From positions 5,890,001 through 5,954,000 of the forward strand of contig OZ004588.1 of the NCBI GenBank assembly GCA_963924555.1: DNA of 64,000 nucleotides, read 5' to 3'. The stretch comes from Crambe crambe (taxonomy: Eukaryota > Porifera > Demospongiae > Poecilosclerida > Crambeidae). The position numbers were made by a program, and so were the translations under genes. This document shows positions 44,904 through 57,700 of this stretch, one piece after another (the stretch's first letter is position 1; the number at the start of each line of letters is the position of its first letter). The notes below the pieces were generated by a model that saw only the letters and a program-made list of their open reading frames with translations, was not told the origin of the DNA and searched no databases.

Positions 44904-45422
44904 CCGTCAACTAGCTGTAATTAGTGTTTTAATCAACCCTTTGCACTGACTCAATTCAAATATAATCCTCAAACTGTAACTCCACGCTTTTTTGAGATAT
45001 CGTACATCTTAATTTTTCTTTCAATGCTCATCAGGACATGTGCACTAAGCCCCATGCATAGTAGGGAAGCTGGCTGAGAACTTTCGGTCATTACTGAGTG
45101 CTCCTGGTGAAATCAAATGCAATATCATTTCTAACTTTAGCTCCTGTCAGGTTGGGAGGTGTGGTCTCACCTGTGGATTAACTATCAGCATGCAGTAGCT
45201 ATTCGGGTGCAATTTTGATTCTTCTAGGGAAATGTGTTGTTCGTTATTATATCATATCTTACATATTTGGGTAAACTGAGTCTTATTGTACTCCAGACCT
45301 AAGCTGTCCAGTAGCTAGGCTATTGAATAGCATGATGTCAGATGCATGTCCCTCATTATAGCTAACTATTATGGCTTATTCTTTTGATAACTTTATTATA
45401 TTGAATGAACTGGGCACAGTGA

Positions 45423-45457
45423 CCCCCCCCTCCCCCCCCCCCCCCCCCCCCCCCCCC
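45423..45457. repeat. C34 homopolymer (one T interruption)
   Basis: Eight C, one T, then about 26 C. It is downstream of SMARCE1 in the gene-free stretch 44904-46243, where nothing coding is recognised. Confidence 0.9.
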
Positions 45458-46243
45458 AAGCTAATAATATTACATACTTGAGAATAAGTCTTTATGAGAG
45501 AGGTAGCTATGTAGTTCAACTGTTGTACAGATTTCATAATAGCTGCTACAACAGCTATCAGAGAAGTGAATGACTTCATAAGAATCTGTTTGATATACAC
45601 ACAAAAGATAATGGAGTTTCGTTCATATTACAGTACTATCTTGGTTCTCCTTTGCGTACAATCCACGTTGCCTGTGATGGGTTCCCGGGCTGCCTCCCAG
45701 GGGTGTGGTTTTAGAAGCGTGTCTAAGTATGGGGGAGTAATGCTGATGCACAGAAGAAGAGCCAAAGTCGAAGTGGGGGTTCCTTGTTGGCAGTTTGGGG
45801 GAACTGGTGAGAGGGGAGGTATAAAATGTCTGTTTTGGTGATTTGGAGGGTGCCAACAATACTATCTTTTCTTGTAGCAGACTGAGAAAGGACAATAATA
45901 ATAATGGAAGTGAATTCATAGTAATATATGTATAAACTATGTGAAAAAACTTTTTCAGGGTACATGTAGCTACACAGTAAAAAAAATTAAAAAATCACAA
46001 GATGAGGGAAGTTAGCTATTATAATTCATACTTCAAAAGTTTACCACATTGTAAATAGATAAGAATGGTCAGTAAAATGATCAGTGACCACCTTGCATGC
46101 AGTCACAAGCTTATCGGCCTAGCTAAATTGGGTAATAATAATTTGTATTTTACAATATTTTTGTTCTTACAGCTTATTTGCTTTTGTAGCTACAGGATCA
46201 TTATTTTTTCATGTAGCTAATTATCAATTTTTGGTTGTTGAAC

Positions 46244-47279
46244 TTAAAGGGTAGGTGAAATGAAAAAATTATTTCTCAGTTTATTACATTTTTGGGTTGT
46301 TTTGTATGCCTACATTACTGGGAAGAAATATGAGAAGCATTGGTTGAAGTCTCACTGAGAAAATAGCAGTAGAAGTTGGCCATTTCATTTATATCCTGTT
46401 TGGGGCAGGGCTTACTTGTGATGTCATAGAGGGAATTCATTGTATAATCCCTATTGAAAATAATACAAATGTTGGAGTCTGTATTTCACATAAGGTTTGA
46501 TATTTCCACTCCAAAGTTTGCACTAACAAATGCTAGGGTATGTTAAAGGCTGTAACAAAGTTTAAAGTCCATGCCTCTGATCAAAGGTGAGATATCCTTC
46601 ACTGCATACAAGATATAAAAATAGGCTTTTTGAGCTGATGACCAATCTAGTATGCTGTAGGTAGGGGCTTAAAAGTCTTAGATAGACTTACTGGAGTATG
46701 TGTGAGCTGTCTTAGATATACTGGAACATGTGTGAGCTATACAGCATAAAAGATGATGCCTAGCTAGCTTGTAAGCTTAGTTTGACAGCTAGTAGGTATG
46801 ATGCCTTGTGCTGTATATGTATAACTCACACATGCTCCAGTAAGTCTATCTGAGAATTCTAGCTCCCTACCTATAGCATGACAAGCTGGCCATCAGCTCT
46901 GAGTGCTTGTTTCTATATTTTGAAGTGATTTTTTTGAATATCTCACCTTTGGTAACAGGCATGAGCTTCAAATATTGGCATAACTTTTAGCATACTCTAA
47001 GATTAACTTGTGTAAAGTTTGGAGGGAATACACTGAACCATGTGTGAAATACAGACTCCAGCATTTTTATTATTTTCAATAGGGATTGTACAATGAGTTC
47101 CCTCTATGACATCACAAGTAAGCCCCGCCCAAAACAGGATGTAAATAAAATTGTCAACTTCTACTGCTATTTTCTCGGTGAGATTTCAACCAATGCTTCT
47201 CATATTTTTTCTCAGTAATGTAGGCATACAAAACAACCCAAAAATGTAAAAAAAAAATTTCATTTCACCTACCCTTTAA
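46244..47279. mobile_element. Large foldback transposon (1.04 kb) with TTAA ends
   Basis: TTAAAGGGTAGGTGAAATGA at the left mirrors the right end ...CATTTCACCTACCCTTTAA. The two halves are reverse complements at about 80% over almost 500 bp, meeting near 46760. TTAA at both ends matches the target-site duplication of piggyBac-type elements. No transposase. The centre contains a short direct repeat (GTGTGAGCT) near 46700. Confidence 0.9.
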
Positions 47280-47322
47280 CCACCAAAAAAAAAATTATTA
47301 TTTAGCAGCTGACTGGCCACTG

Positions 47323-47775
47323 CAGTGGCGTATCTAGCGAGGTGCTCAGGGTGCTCGAGCACCCCCCTCAGCTGCTAGCTAGCTTTTTCAGTAGGCTCGC
47401 TTCTATAGTTATCTATCCAATTATTTAAAGCTGATCATCTAGCAAGCAGTTATTACACTTACAGAAAGAGCAGCATTGGGTCAGAGTTCAATAATCACAT
47501 CGGCGCATGCGCCCGGCACGTTTTTACCCTAAATAATGCACATCTCGATCTAAAATTTCTGTGCTTCTTTATTCAGTCTGCACCAGTGTCTTCTCACTTC
47601 TGATCCTGTACGCTGGTAAAGTAGGGTAGCTAATACTTAGGCCATCATCTGGGTATAATAAAGAGGGTGTGGTTAATCAAAAGTGGGCGTGGTTCGTAAA
47701 AATTTCGCGCGCGCTTACGCGCGCATTATCTAGCTAGCAAGCACCCTCCTAGCTCAAATTCTAGATACGCCACTG
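47323..47775. mobile_element. Non-autonomous hAT element (453 bp)
   Basis: Ends CAGTGGCGTATCTAG and CTAGATACGCCACTG are perfect inverted repeats, and CACTG flanks both sides as a 5-bp duplication. The right subterminal part (GCGCGCGTAAGCGCGC, CCACGCCCACTTTTGATTAA on the reverse strand) matches the left subterminal part of the complete hAT at 59613-62996, so that transposase is a plausible source of mobility. Confidence 0.9.
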
Positions 47776-47817
47776 CACTGCATAACTATTACGTAGCTGA
47801 ACCACACCACACAAGGC

Positions 47818-50746
47818 TTACGCATTTTGTTTTTTGGCTTGCTTGTATTTCTCCTCAGTGAACATTGCTGCCTCCTTCAGCTGTCGGTTTCTTACTTCCA
47901 AATCTGTCACTTTCTTTTCCGACTCGCCCAACCTGTCATGCAGCTCTCTCAGTAAGGCTGCTTCCTATTTGTAATGGAAGAAGACTAAGATCCATTTGTG
48001 TTCACTTGATGCCTTAATAATATCTGCTCTTAACTTTCTCAATTCTTCACCACCGAATTTCACATTTAAAACACCAGCAGAGAGCTAATCAACTACTCTT
48101 TGAAATTTTAATTTTGGTTAAGAATGGAGAAAGTTATTGTAGTTATCAAGGGATCACATACCAGCAGCTACATAAGAATAAGTTATCCCTATCAAGATTG
48201 GGAGCCTTGTACCCAGGCCTGCTCTTGCCTGCTCCACCCAACGAAAAACCTGGCCTAGTGCCTGGGTATGAGGTTATGCTGCTATAGGAACAGGGGGAGA
48301 TTTTCGTGGGGTAAAATTTTCGTGGCTTTTACAACAAAAGGAAGGGAAATAGTACATTTTAATGAAAATTAAACATTTCATGCTATGCAGTGCAAATACA
48401 TAGGATCTTTATCCTTCCCTCCCCAAGCCTAACCCCAAGTATCAGTCCTGTGTGTATTCAGGAAGGGAAAGAGATTGTCTAAGGCCAGAGACATCATTGA
48501 CTAACTTGTGATAGAGAGCCATGAAGACTGTAAATGACTCGACAGATATCAATGTCCTCCTCCACTAGCTGGATCTTCTGCCGGACCCAGCGAGAAAATT
48601 CTGACAGCCCATCCCTTAGCACTTCACACTCTGTCTTGAGCAGCTGGAGAAATTAACATGCAACTTAACTTATAAGTTCGTCCGGCTCAGTCAGATCAAG
48701 GGAGATGTAGCTAGTGCATTAAAGAATAGTGGGGTTTCATAGGGGTGTGGAAAAACTGGGATTCCAAAGTAATTGCTATGACTGTTGCTTCCTCTTCCTT
48801 TAGTTCAGCTATTGCATTCTTCAACCCAAAAAGTGGGTGTGGACTCAAAATGGGTGTGGCTCCATCAGCTAAATGTATCATGCACCCCAAGAATTAAATA
48901 AAATCCCCTAAATGGAATATTATTAGGTATCAAGAATGGGTACTGTACCTCAGATTCCCAAGCTACTTATATACCTCATAGCTTCTCTTTTGAACTTTGT
49001 GCTCTTCTGATTCTTTTTCTCTCTTGGCATTGAGCTTAGAGATTGTATCTTCCAGAGCCTGAATAAATAAACAAGCATAACTCAGTCTACTGCATAGACC
49101 CTAGGCTACATAGACCCACAAAGGCCCACAAGGATAAGGTGAGCATATAATAATATAATTATATTCAACATACATTCTTTTCAGCCTGCAGCGAAGCAAT
49201 ATCTTGCTCTGCAACATTCTCTTTACTCTCAGGATTGCTTTTTTTCTCTGACTCCAACAGATCTACTTGTGTCCCTACTGACTTGCTCTGAGTGGCAGCA
49301 AGCTTATACCTGCATACATACATATATACAATGGCTGAAATTTGGAGTGTAGATATCTCCATTATAGAACACAGTACAAAAGAAAGCAATTGACAATGTC
49401 CGATTTCTAATAATACTAGAGCATTGGTGTTTCTTTCTGTCCCCATAGTATTTACATTGAGAAGTTACAACAACAAATACAGACCCAAATCCCTGGACAA
49501 TCTAGGGAAGTCCTGGACGATTGGCAGCTATTATACCATGCAGCTGTTATAACTAGTATGTACGTACCTTCGTGGGATGACAGCAGGACTGTATGCTTGA
49601 GAGGGAGGGCCAGTTTTAGTGATATTCACTACAGGAAAACTGAGTGTATCCATAGTCTTAAGGGGCCTGCAAATAAAAATTATAGCTATAGCATAATTAT
49701 AAATTATGATAGCTAGTTAACCTTCTTGGCTATACTATGACCACTTTATAGGCTATAGTCCTCGATAACGGAAGTGGTCCCTTTTAGGTTGGTCAAAATA
49801 TTAGAGTTATAGGTGCTGTTGGGATATAAGAGTGGCTTCAATGGAGAAGGTGGTCTCATTACAGGGTACGTTGTTGAAAGTGTTCAGGAAAAGCTACTCT
49901 ATAGCTAGCTGGACTAACTACCTTTCTTTGGAAGGATTTATTCTTGGAAGGTGATACCGAGATGGTGGAGAGCCACCTTTTGGTTTAAGTTCCATTCCAC
50001 TCTTTTCTTTATCGATTTCCTGTTCCAAATCATTCACACTCAGACTCCGTTCCAGTACAGAATCTTCCTCGACTCCTAATAGAGATATGCTTGGTTTTCC
50101 AGCACCATAGCTTCGTTCCACTTCCAAGGACTTCAGTCTTGCTTTCAAAGTGACAATTTGCTTGTTGGCAGCTTGGTTCTTTTTCTTGAGGTCACTGGAG
50201 TATAACTGCTCTTCGTAGAGGCTTTTCTCCAAGTGGAAGATTCTCTGAACTTGGTCTCCACGTCCTATGGTTTCCTTCAGCACTGTGTTCTCCAGAGTCA
50301 AATCTATGATATATAATTAGTATCCATGAACAAGAACTACCGCAACTTAATCATTTCACCAAATTTCAACCAACAGAGGTAACCCACACTCCCTATTGCT
50401 GTAATAAAGTTTAGTTACAGGAATTATGTTATTGGACTATTGTATGAAATAGCTCAAAGAAGAGGGCAAGCTATAAGGAAGAGATATAGGCCAGCATTCA
50501 GTGTGTGTGGCTTCAAGACTCTAACTAGTAACCTTCAAGGGTTTGTTTGAGGATTTTGACTCTCCCTGTAGCCACATCACGTTCCTTCTGCAGCTCTACC
50601 ACTTCATTCATCATGGCTGCTGCTCTCTTCTCCTGCAGTGTATGAATCTCTTTTCTCATCTTCTCCACATCTGCCAGTGATCTCTTTTCATGCTCACTGA
50701 TGGAGACAGCCATATCTTCCAGCTGAGAGTTTCCTTGGTCAGCCAT
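47818..50746 (-). CDS. Coiled-coil protein, uncharacterised
   Basis: Seven exons: 50533-50746, 49922-50303, 49568-49666, 49174-49309, 48975-49058, 48506-48643, 47818-47964; 399 aa. The protein is dominated by Glu/Lys/Leu heptads: KMRKEIHTLQEKRAAAMMNE (exon 1), LYSSDLKKKNQAANKQIVTL (exon 2), a low-complexity Ser/Pro middle (KPKGGSPPSRYHLPRINPSK; exon 3 PVVNITKTGPPSQAYSPAVI), then further coils in exons 4-7 and a basic C-terminus. No enzyme motif and no signal peptide are present. It could be a cytoskeletal or ciliary scaffold, but I recognise no named orthologue. The exon 1 donor (GTTACT) and exon 6 donor (GTTAGT) are weak. An in-frame ATG at 50800 would add 18 aa. Divergent from MSMO1, and partly duplicated at 58590-59350. 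Confidence 0.85.
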
Positions 50747-51762
50747 GATCGATTCACCGAGCCACGCCTCTTCTAAAATATATCCACACGCGAGCCCCAC
50801 CTCCTTTCATCGATCCCACGCAGCGCACGTAAGTGCCACATCACGTGGCATGCACGTGCTTGTGCAGGATACCGCGCGCGCCGTGGTAGTGCTTCTTTAT
50901 AGCTAGCTAGCTTATGAGAAAAATCAGTCACAAACAAAAAATAAAAAGCAAAAAATCCCCCAAAAAACAAAACAAATACCAAAAAACCAAAAGAACAGCA
51001 GCAACAACAACAACACAAAACCAGAACAACAGCAACAAAAAAAAAGACTACGAAAGACAGTCTAGTTCGGCTGATGGTAGTGCGCGTATAAGCCTAGTAG
51101 CAATTGGAGCATGCGCATTTAATATGCACGCGTTATAATTTTTGGAATACAGTACCTTGGAAACAGCGTACCGTATGGCTCTATTGATATTCTATTGATA
51201 TTGATTTTCTCAGTATAGCTAAATAGACCACACAGATGTGGTTAGACCGTTAGTTAGCTTCAGCTGGCAGAGGAGTTAAGAATAGAGAGCTATAGCTAAT
51301 CATATCCACTTTATAGTTTCAGCAATTTCATATCTTCCATTGTTAAATCTGTAGCCACCAGCAACTGGTGTGGTCAAATCAATCACAGGTATAAGGTAAG
51401 ACATAATGCTTTTAATCTTCATAATGAATTTTGCTATGTCATTGAGTTCAGTAAGCAAATTTAAAACTTCCATGGTAACCTGGTAGTTAGCTATAAAGTC
51501 ATACTACAGTATCATCAACATGCAAGAGTTTTATAAAGATCCATGTAGATTATAGCTAGCTACGTAGCTACGTAGCTACATGTGAATCATGTCATGCATA
51601 ATGCATGCATGAATAACTACTATAATAGATTATCAGACCATGGTCTGATCAACGTCTTACATCAGATCAAAATAATATTATGGTGTTAGTATTAATTCTA
51701 CCATTATAATTTATATAGCTAGCTCTCTCTTCTCTCTTTCAGCTCTTGTTTGAGGCAGCACA
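50747..51762. promoter_or_regulatory. Divergent promoter region coiled-coil gene / MSMO1
   Basis: About 1 kb between opposed starts. It includes CATCACGTGGCATGCACGTG (E-boxes) near 50840, an A/CAA-rich tract at 50925-51050, and a probable 5' UTR acceptor for MSMO1 (CTCTCTTTCAG at 51732-51742). Its 50757-51310 part is copied at 59067-59350. The regulatory role is inferred. Confidence 0.45.
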
Positions 51763-54700
51763 ATGAGTTCAGAGGGTGCTGACTTCTCTGTTGGCAAGGT
51801 TGCCTTAGCTGTGGGCTATTTAAATATCTCCCTCGAAGGCTATGTGGCCTCTGGATGGAATTACATGACTGATCACTACTCCAAATTCACCATTGCCACA
51901 TGGTTCTCAATCATCCTACATGAGGTGAGTAATCATCAGTTATAAAACAACAATAACAACAACAACAACAATAAGATAGCTTATATGTTTGCTGCAATAA
52001 TATTTCTTACACATAGTCACATAGTCACATTATGCTTGCATTGAAAATTGAAAAGCACTGAAGTGCTAACCCTCAATGCACGCATAAGGCACCAAGTGTT
52101 ACAGTAAGAGTGCACATAATGCAATTGAGTGAGCAGTGTCCATGCTACAGCTGATTAGTTGATGAGGAGCATACAGTCCACTTCTCATTTTGCAATCATC
52201 AGTATTATTTGAAGATGGCCACTGTATACATGTGCTGAAGCACAGCTTATAAAGGCTTATATACACATTGATATATGCAAAGCAAGTTAGTTCACTAAAA
52301 CACTCCACTAGCTATGAATTTCATTATGCTGGCAGCTGTTCCACAGACACAGAGCTCACCTATACCTGTAGTCTTGCTATTAGATGAGTGGGTAATGGTC
52401 GGTTACATATAGTACGTACACTATGCGGGCTGCAAATCTTGCCTTCTTTCTGAAATAAAGCCTTATCTAAAAATATTGGCTAGCTACATTTAAACACTGA
52501 AGAGTATCGTGTAGACATCATTAAGACTACTCTAGTCGCTACTGGCTGCAGACTCGATGATCAAAAAAAAACTGATGACAGACACACAGACACAACTCAC
52601 TACTCTAACCGGTTACCCTCGGTGTGCATGTGTGCTGAGGGTTAATTAAGTGTGCAATATTTGACTGTGTGTAGAGTTATGGCATGCTATATCTGTTTCA
52701 TTAGTTAACTCTTTATAGATTGTGTACTTTGGTTTGTGTCTTCCTGGTTTCCTGGCACAATTCATTCCATTCATGAAGAAATTCAAGATACAGCAGGTTA
52801 GTGTGTGTTGATATGATTATGTTATTTCAGTGGTTATTTTAGTGCTAAAACTGTGCAGTACATGCTTCAGTAGAAATACCGTACAATTTTTAGCATCATT
52901 AGAACTTCAGCAGAGTGTGTTGTGAACCCTATAAGTTTGAAGCTTGGAATTTGGTCAAAAAAAGACAAAAATGAACCTCTGAGTATTAGGAGAGGTCCTA
53001 CCATGAATATAATTGATGTTGGTCTAGTGGTTAGTGAGTCAGGTGATTCACATCAGGTGTTATTAGTATCACTTCATGTGCGTGAGCTCGGTAGTAGCTA
53101 GCTGTACTGTATTCAATGATGTGTAACTGTGTAAAAAACAAGACTTCAAAGCATATTAATAGCCCGTAATTGAGTATACCTATGTACATAAGTCCTAGCT
53201 AGACCAAAACCTTTTAGTATAAGGGAAAAATCATTTCTTGAAATGAAAAAAAGATGTAGGGATGACCACTGCTCAAAAAAGTAAGGAAACAAGAAGGATG
53301 GAAATGGGATCAATCTTTGTTCTGTATATCCAGCCAACAATCCCTACATATACACACATTACTACACTATAATCTGAAGCTACCTGATGTATATGTAGGG
53401 ATTGTTGGCTGGATATACAGAACAAAGATTGATCCCATTTCCATCCTTCTTGTTTCCTTACTTTTTTGAGCAGTGGTCATCCCTACATCTTTTTTTCATT
53501 TCAAGAAATGATTTTTCCCTTACTTGTTCCTGGTCTTTTTTCCTCTCTTTTATGGTTTTAGCTATTCTTCTATGTGTATGCAGGGTTCTCCAATAGTTCT
53601 CCAGCATCATTATCAACGAGTCAAGGTGTTGTGTTATTGTTGAGCTATACTTGGAGGTCGAAGGAAGATGCTGAAATAGAGTTTACCGTCGTGAATCTAA
53701 ATCCCCGAGTCGATACAGTAGTCTATCTAGCTAGAGCTAGCTAGCTAGAGACACCTGAGTAATATTATAATTTCGAATAATTGGATATCAAATACATGCG
53801 CATGCGTATTATAGAAAAGATGGCTTCCTAATTGAATTAGTCGAGTGCTGTGCTCCGTAGTGTCTCCTTTTTCATCTACTCTTTCGAGGATCAACGAGTA
53901 GAAAAGATCGTAGTTCGTAGAATTTGGAGTGGATTTATCCTGAAATCATAGCTGTAGCTTGAGTGGTTCGAGAGATATGGTTGTCTAAGAAGAAGAATAA
54001 TAATAGAGAAGAAGAAGAATCGCAGTGATTTACCTGCTTGCCGTATTTCTGAAACGGTACGCTCCCTGGTCCTGAAACTTGGTCTGCACATTGTGGTAGG
54101 CTCTAGTAGGCTGGATAATCATTCACAGTAGCTTTTGTTAGGTCTAAGTGGGGGAACTAGAATTTCACTTTTGTATTAGTCTATAGGCGGCGCGCGCGGC
54201 CGTCCGAGTCATCCCTACATAGAGAGTGCTACAGCACTCTCTGATAAGTCTTCAAATTTTCAGTTGTTTTTATGAAACATTCCTATAACTAAATAATCTA
54301 ACTGCTAGCTACGTATGTTCTTAGTGAAATTAACTTACTGCATGATCTGGTATAATGAAGGCTTCTGTTATTTCACATCTGCAGGATAAACCAGAATCAT
54401 TCGAATCACAATGGAAATGCTTGAAACTTCTCTTCTTTAACCATGTGTTTGTACAGGTGTGTGTGCCTTTATCACATAGAAACATGCAGCCATTTTACTG
54501 ATGCATGCATGGTTATAATGGCAAGTTGTACATTCTCACATCATGGATGGTGTCTTTTGCATTAATACTGTAGATACCAATGATTGCTGGAATATTCTTC
54601 TATACTGAAATAGTAGGAACACCTTATGAGTATTGCTACATCCCAAAATGGTGAGATATAATGCAACAACCTTTCACTGCTGCATGATTATGCATTTGGT

Positions 54701-57700
54701 GTTCTTTACTACAAATGTTCTTAATAACACTCTATGCAGAGAGACTGGAATGATTATAAAGTACCCATTTCATGTTCACCTTTTTTTTCCACAATGCTGG
54801 AGCACTGCAAATATCATGCATGTATGGTGGCTGTTTTGTGCCATTTCCTTCCGACATTCTAATACAACCTAATGCATGTATTCCATTAGTCTATAACCAA
54901 GCTACTTCCACTTCAATTCCATGTACGTATGTGCCCATGTGCATGCACATCTTAGTGATATGGTCACTAAGGGATTGAAGGGGTACAGTGTACGTACTAT
55001 GTATGGCTGTGAGAATTACTGGGTGCATGCTAGATTGATCATTAGGCAACTAAATATTTCTCTAACTCAGCTACTCATGCAGTATTGGGCATGAACTCCT
55101 GGTATTGGAAGGAATTTGGGGGGTTTACGAAGAAATTGCTGAGTGATGTAAGATGCTGGGGGAGGGGGGAGTTAGTTTGGAGCATAGCATGATTGATGAA
55201 GTGGAGTCGATAGGTCTGATGAAGGAGTGTCAGGTATGGATGAATGGTTTTGAGTGGTGGTGGGGAGTCTGTGTGTATAAAAAAAGATATTTGATGGCAG
55301 GACAGCGAGAAGACACTGAAGAAGTTTGTAGAAAAACTCCTTTAGATTGACTGTGCTGATACATAATCCAGTTCCAATTCTTGTGAGTGCATGCAGATGA
55401 GTCTATATATAGAGAGGTTCCATCTAGATCCTCCGAAGCACAAAATTAGGTATGGGTTGCTTCCTCAACTCTGATGTCCTAATAGAGGTTGCAATCCCAG
55501 TATATATGTATGTGCTTCCATCCTTTGTTCAGTGTGCTGTCCCAAAGCTTGAGCCACTGGTAACCATAGATTATTCCTTGCAAATATTGATAGCTAGATT
55601 AGCCTGGCCACAGATTAATTGAACCTTGATAATCTGTGGTTAACCATATATTCACTGAACATGAACCCTGAGTCAAACTAGCTAATGCATGGCCGGAGGC
55701 ACTGCTACAGCTGGTACGGCCATGGCCGTACCACCATTCAGAGTTTTTTTTTGTTTTGTTTTGTGTGTGTGTGTGTGTGTGTGTATGCAATTTGAATAAT
55801 AACAATGACTTATAAGTTAGTACATGGCATTGCCTAGATTATACCAGATTGAAATTGATAACTGGAACCACTACTAATGAGCTGGCTCCGTCTCCAAAGA
55901 ATCATGGCTGTAGATGTAAACAGTGTGTACAAATGTGGAATTCGATATTACATTTTTCATGTCATTTTATTTTATTCCTCCTTGCCATATCCATGCTCCT
56001 GATTAAACTTTGAACTTTGAACCGCTCTGAACCAGTTATATAATTATTATAGAGTGGACTGTTATTAGAATGGAATAGAGGTGGAAGTATGTTGGAATCG
56101 AAGTGGAAATGCTATTGAAATCAGTGCGAGTAGCTATAAAAAGTTAATAGCATGAATCACAAAGCATATGGCCATAAGAGAGATCACATGATCCACATGA
56201 CCATGAGTGCAGTTTCAACAAATACTGTATTAGAAAGAGGTGGAAAAATGGCGGAAGGAAATGGCCCGAAACAGCCACCATAACATGATCATGCATAAGC
56301 ATTTCAGAGATTCCACGTCGAGAAGTTCCATTCCAATTAGAAATTATTCATAGCTAGCTACACTGTTATCTATTTTATAGGTATATCGTCCTGGCCCAGT
56401 TGTTTGGTTGCCTAGTGTTGGAGGACACTTGGCATTTCTTCATGCACCAAGTGCTCCATCACAAGAGAATCTACAAATATATCCATAAAGTCCATCACAA
56501 CTTCCAGGCTCCCTTTGGGATGGTGGCTGAATATGCTCACTGGTGTGAAACCATGAGTAAGTTATTTTATATCCATAGAGATAATTTTTGATGATGTACT
56601 TACCTATGGCTAGCTCAGTAGGAATTTTCGTATGATTATTGACACAGAAATTTGTTTCATTTGTTGCTGCTTGATCTTCCCTCACTTATAGCTACTGTAA
56701 AAATTACCGAATAATGTAGCCATAATAATAACCAATAATTATTATAATGGACTGAAGGTCAAGTACATGACTGAAAATGAATACCCCTAAGACTCCATCC
56801 TGGCTGATTGACTATTGCATGGATTAATCAAGCCTGTAGGAAGCAAAATTTTAATGGTCAGGCCAGGATGTGGGTGTGGTCAAGTGAAATGGGTGTGGCT
56901 ACATAATATTCTGCATAAAATTATGCTGGTGAACATTTTAGGTGTGTTGAACGTTATAGATAGAGTTTTGAGCAGTGACTGGCAACTTGCTGATTCCCTT
57001 TTGATATACAAGACATGATGAATAACATACACCAAGGGTCACGAAGTGGCGAGAGGGCATGCAACTGCCAATGCTCTATACATATAGACGGCATAGTATA
57101 AATATTAAATAGCTTAGTACATGGTAGGCTCTGTCAGCATATATGCCTGTTTACTGCAGTAAACTGTAGCTTATTATAGTACCATTTTATATATCACTAC
57201 CTACACTAGTTGCATGCCCTCTCACTGCTTTGATTCCATTTCGACATGCATGACATGATGAATAACATGCACACAGCTGTGACATCTAGCTAAGTCAGCA
57301 AAAAAAAATGTTTTGCTGATTCCATTTCGACATGCATGACATGATGAATAACATGTAGCTACACAGCTGCTGCAGCCAGTCTGGCATTGACTTAGCAACA
57401 TCTAGGTCAACATTTTTAGCATATTGATACTGAAAGAAAAGATGCCTGAAGCTTTTCTGGGGAAGAAATCGAGCCTGAGCCTGCAGTTATGGCTAGCTAT
57501 ATCTTTTGAGTAGCTAAACGGAAAAGTCCTGCTCTCATCAGACCTCGAGAAAGAGGAAATTACTAATATTTGTAGCTAGATATCAAAGCTACATATCTAC
57601 CTAGCCTAGGTAGATATCAAAGCATATGGGCATGCAGTGTGCTTGAAAATTTAAGAATAGCATTATAGTTGAGTGAGCCCTAACGCTACTGGGTCAAAGG

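Noticed and set aside
45566-45841. 91-codon open frame with a possible signal-like N-terminus
   Set aside because: No family resemblance, no supporting splice sites, and surrounded by non-coding sequence.
53020-53080. TGGTCTAGTGGTTAG, like a tRNA A box, possible tRNA-derived SINE
   Set aside because: No B box (GGTTCGAATCC-like) at the right distance and no poly(A) or target duplication seen.
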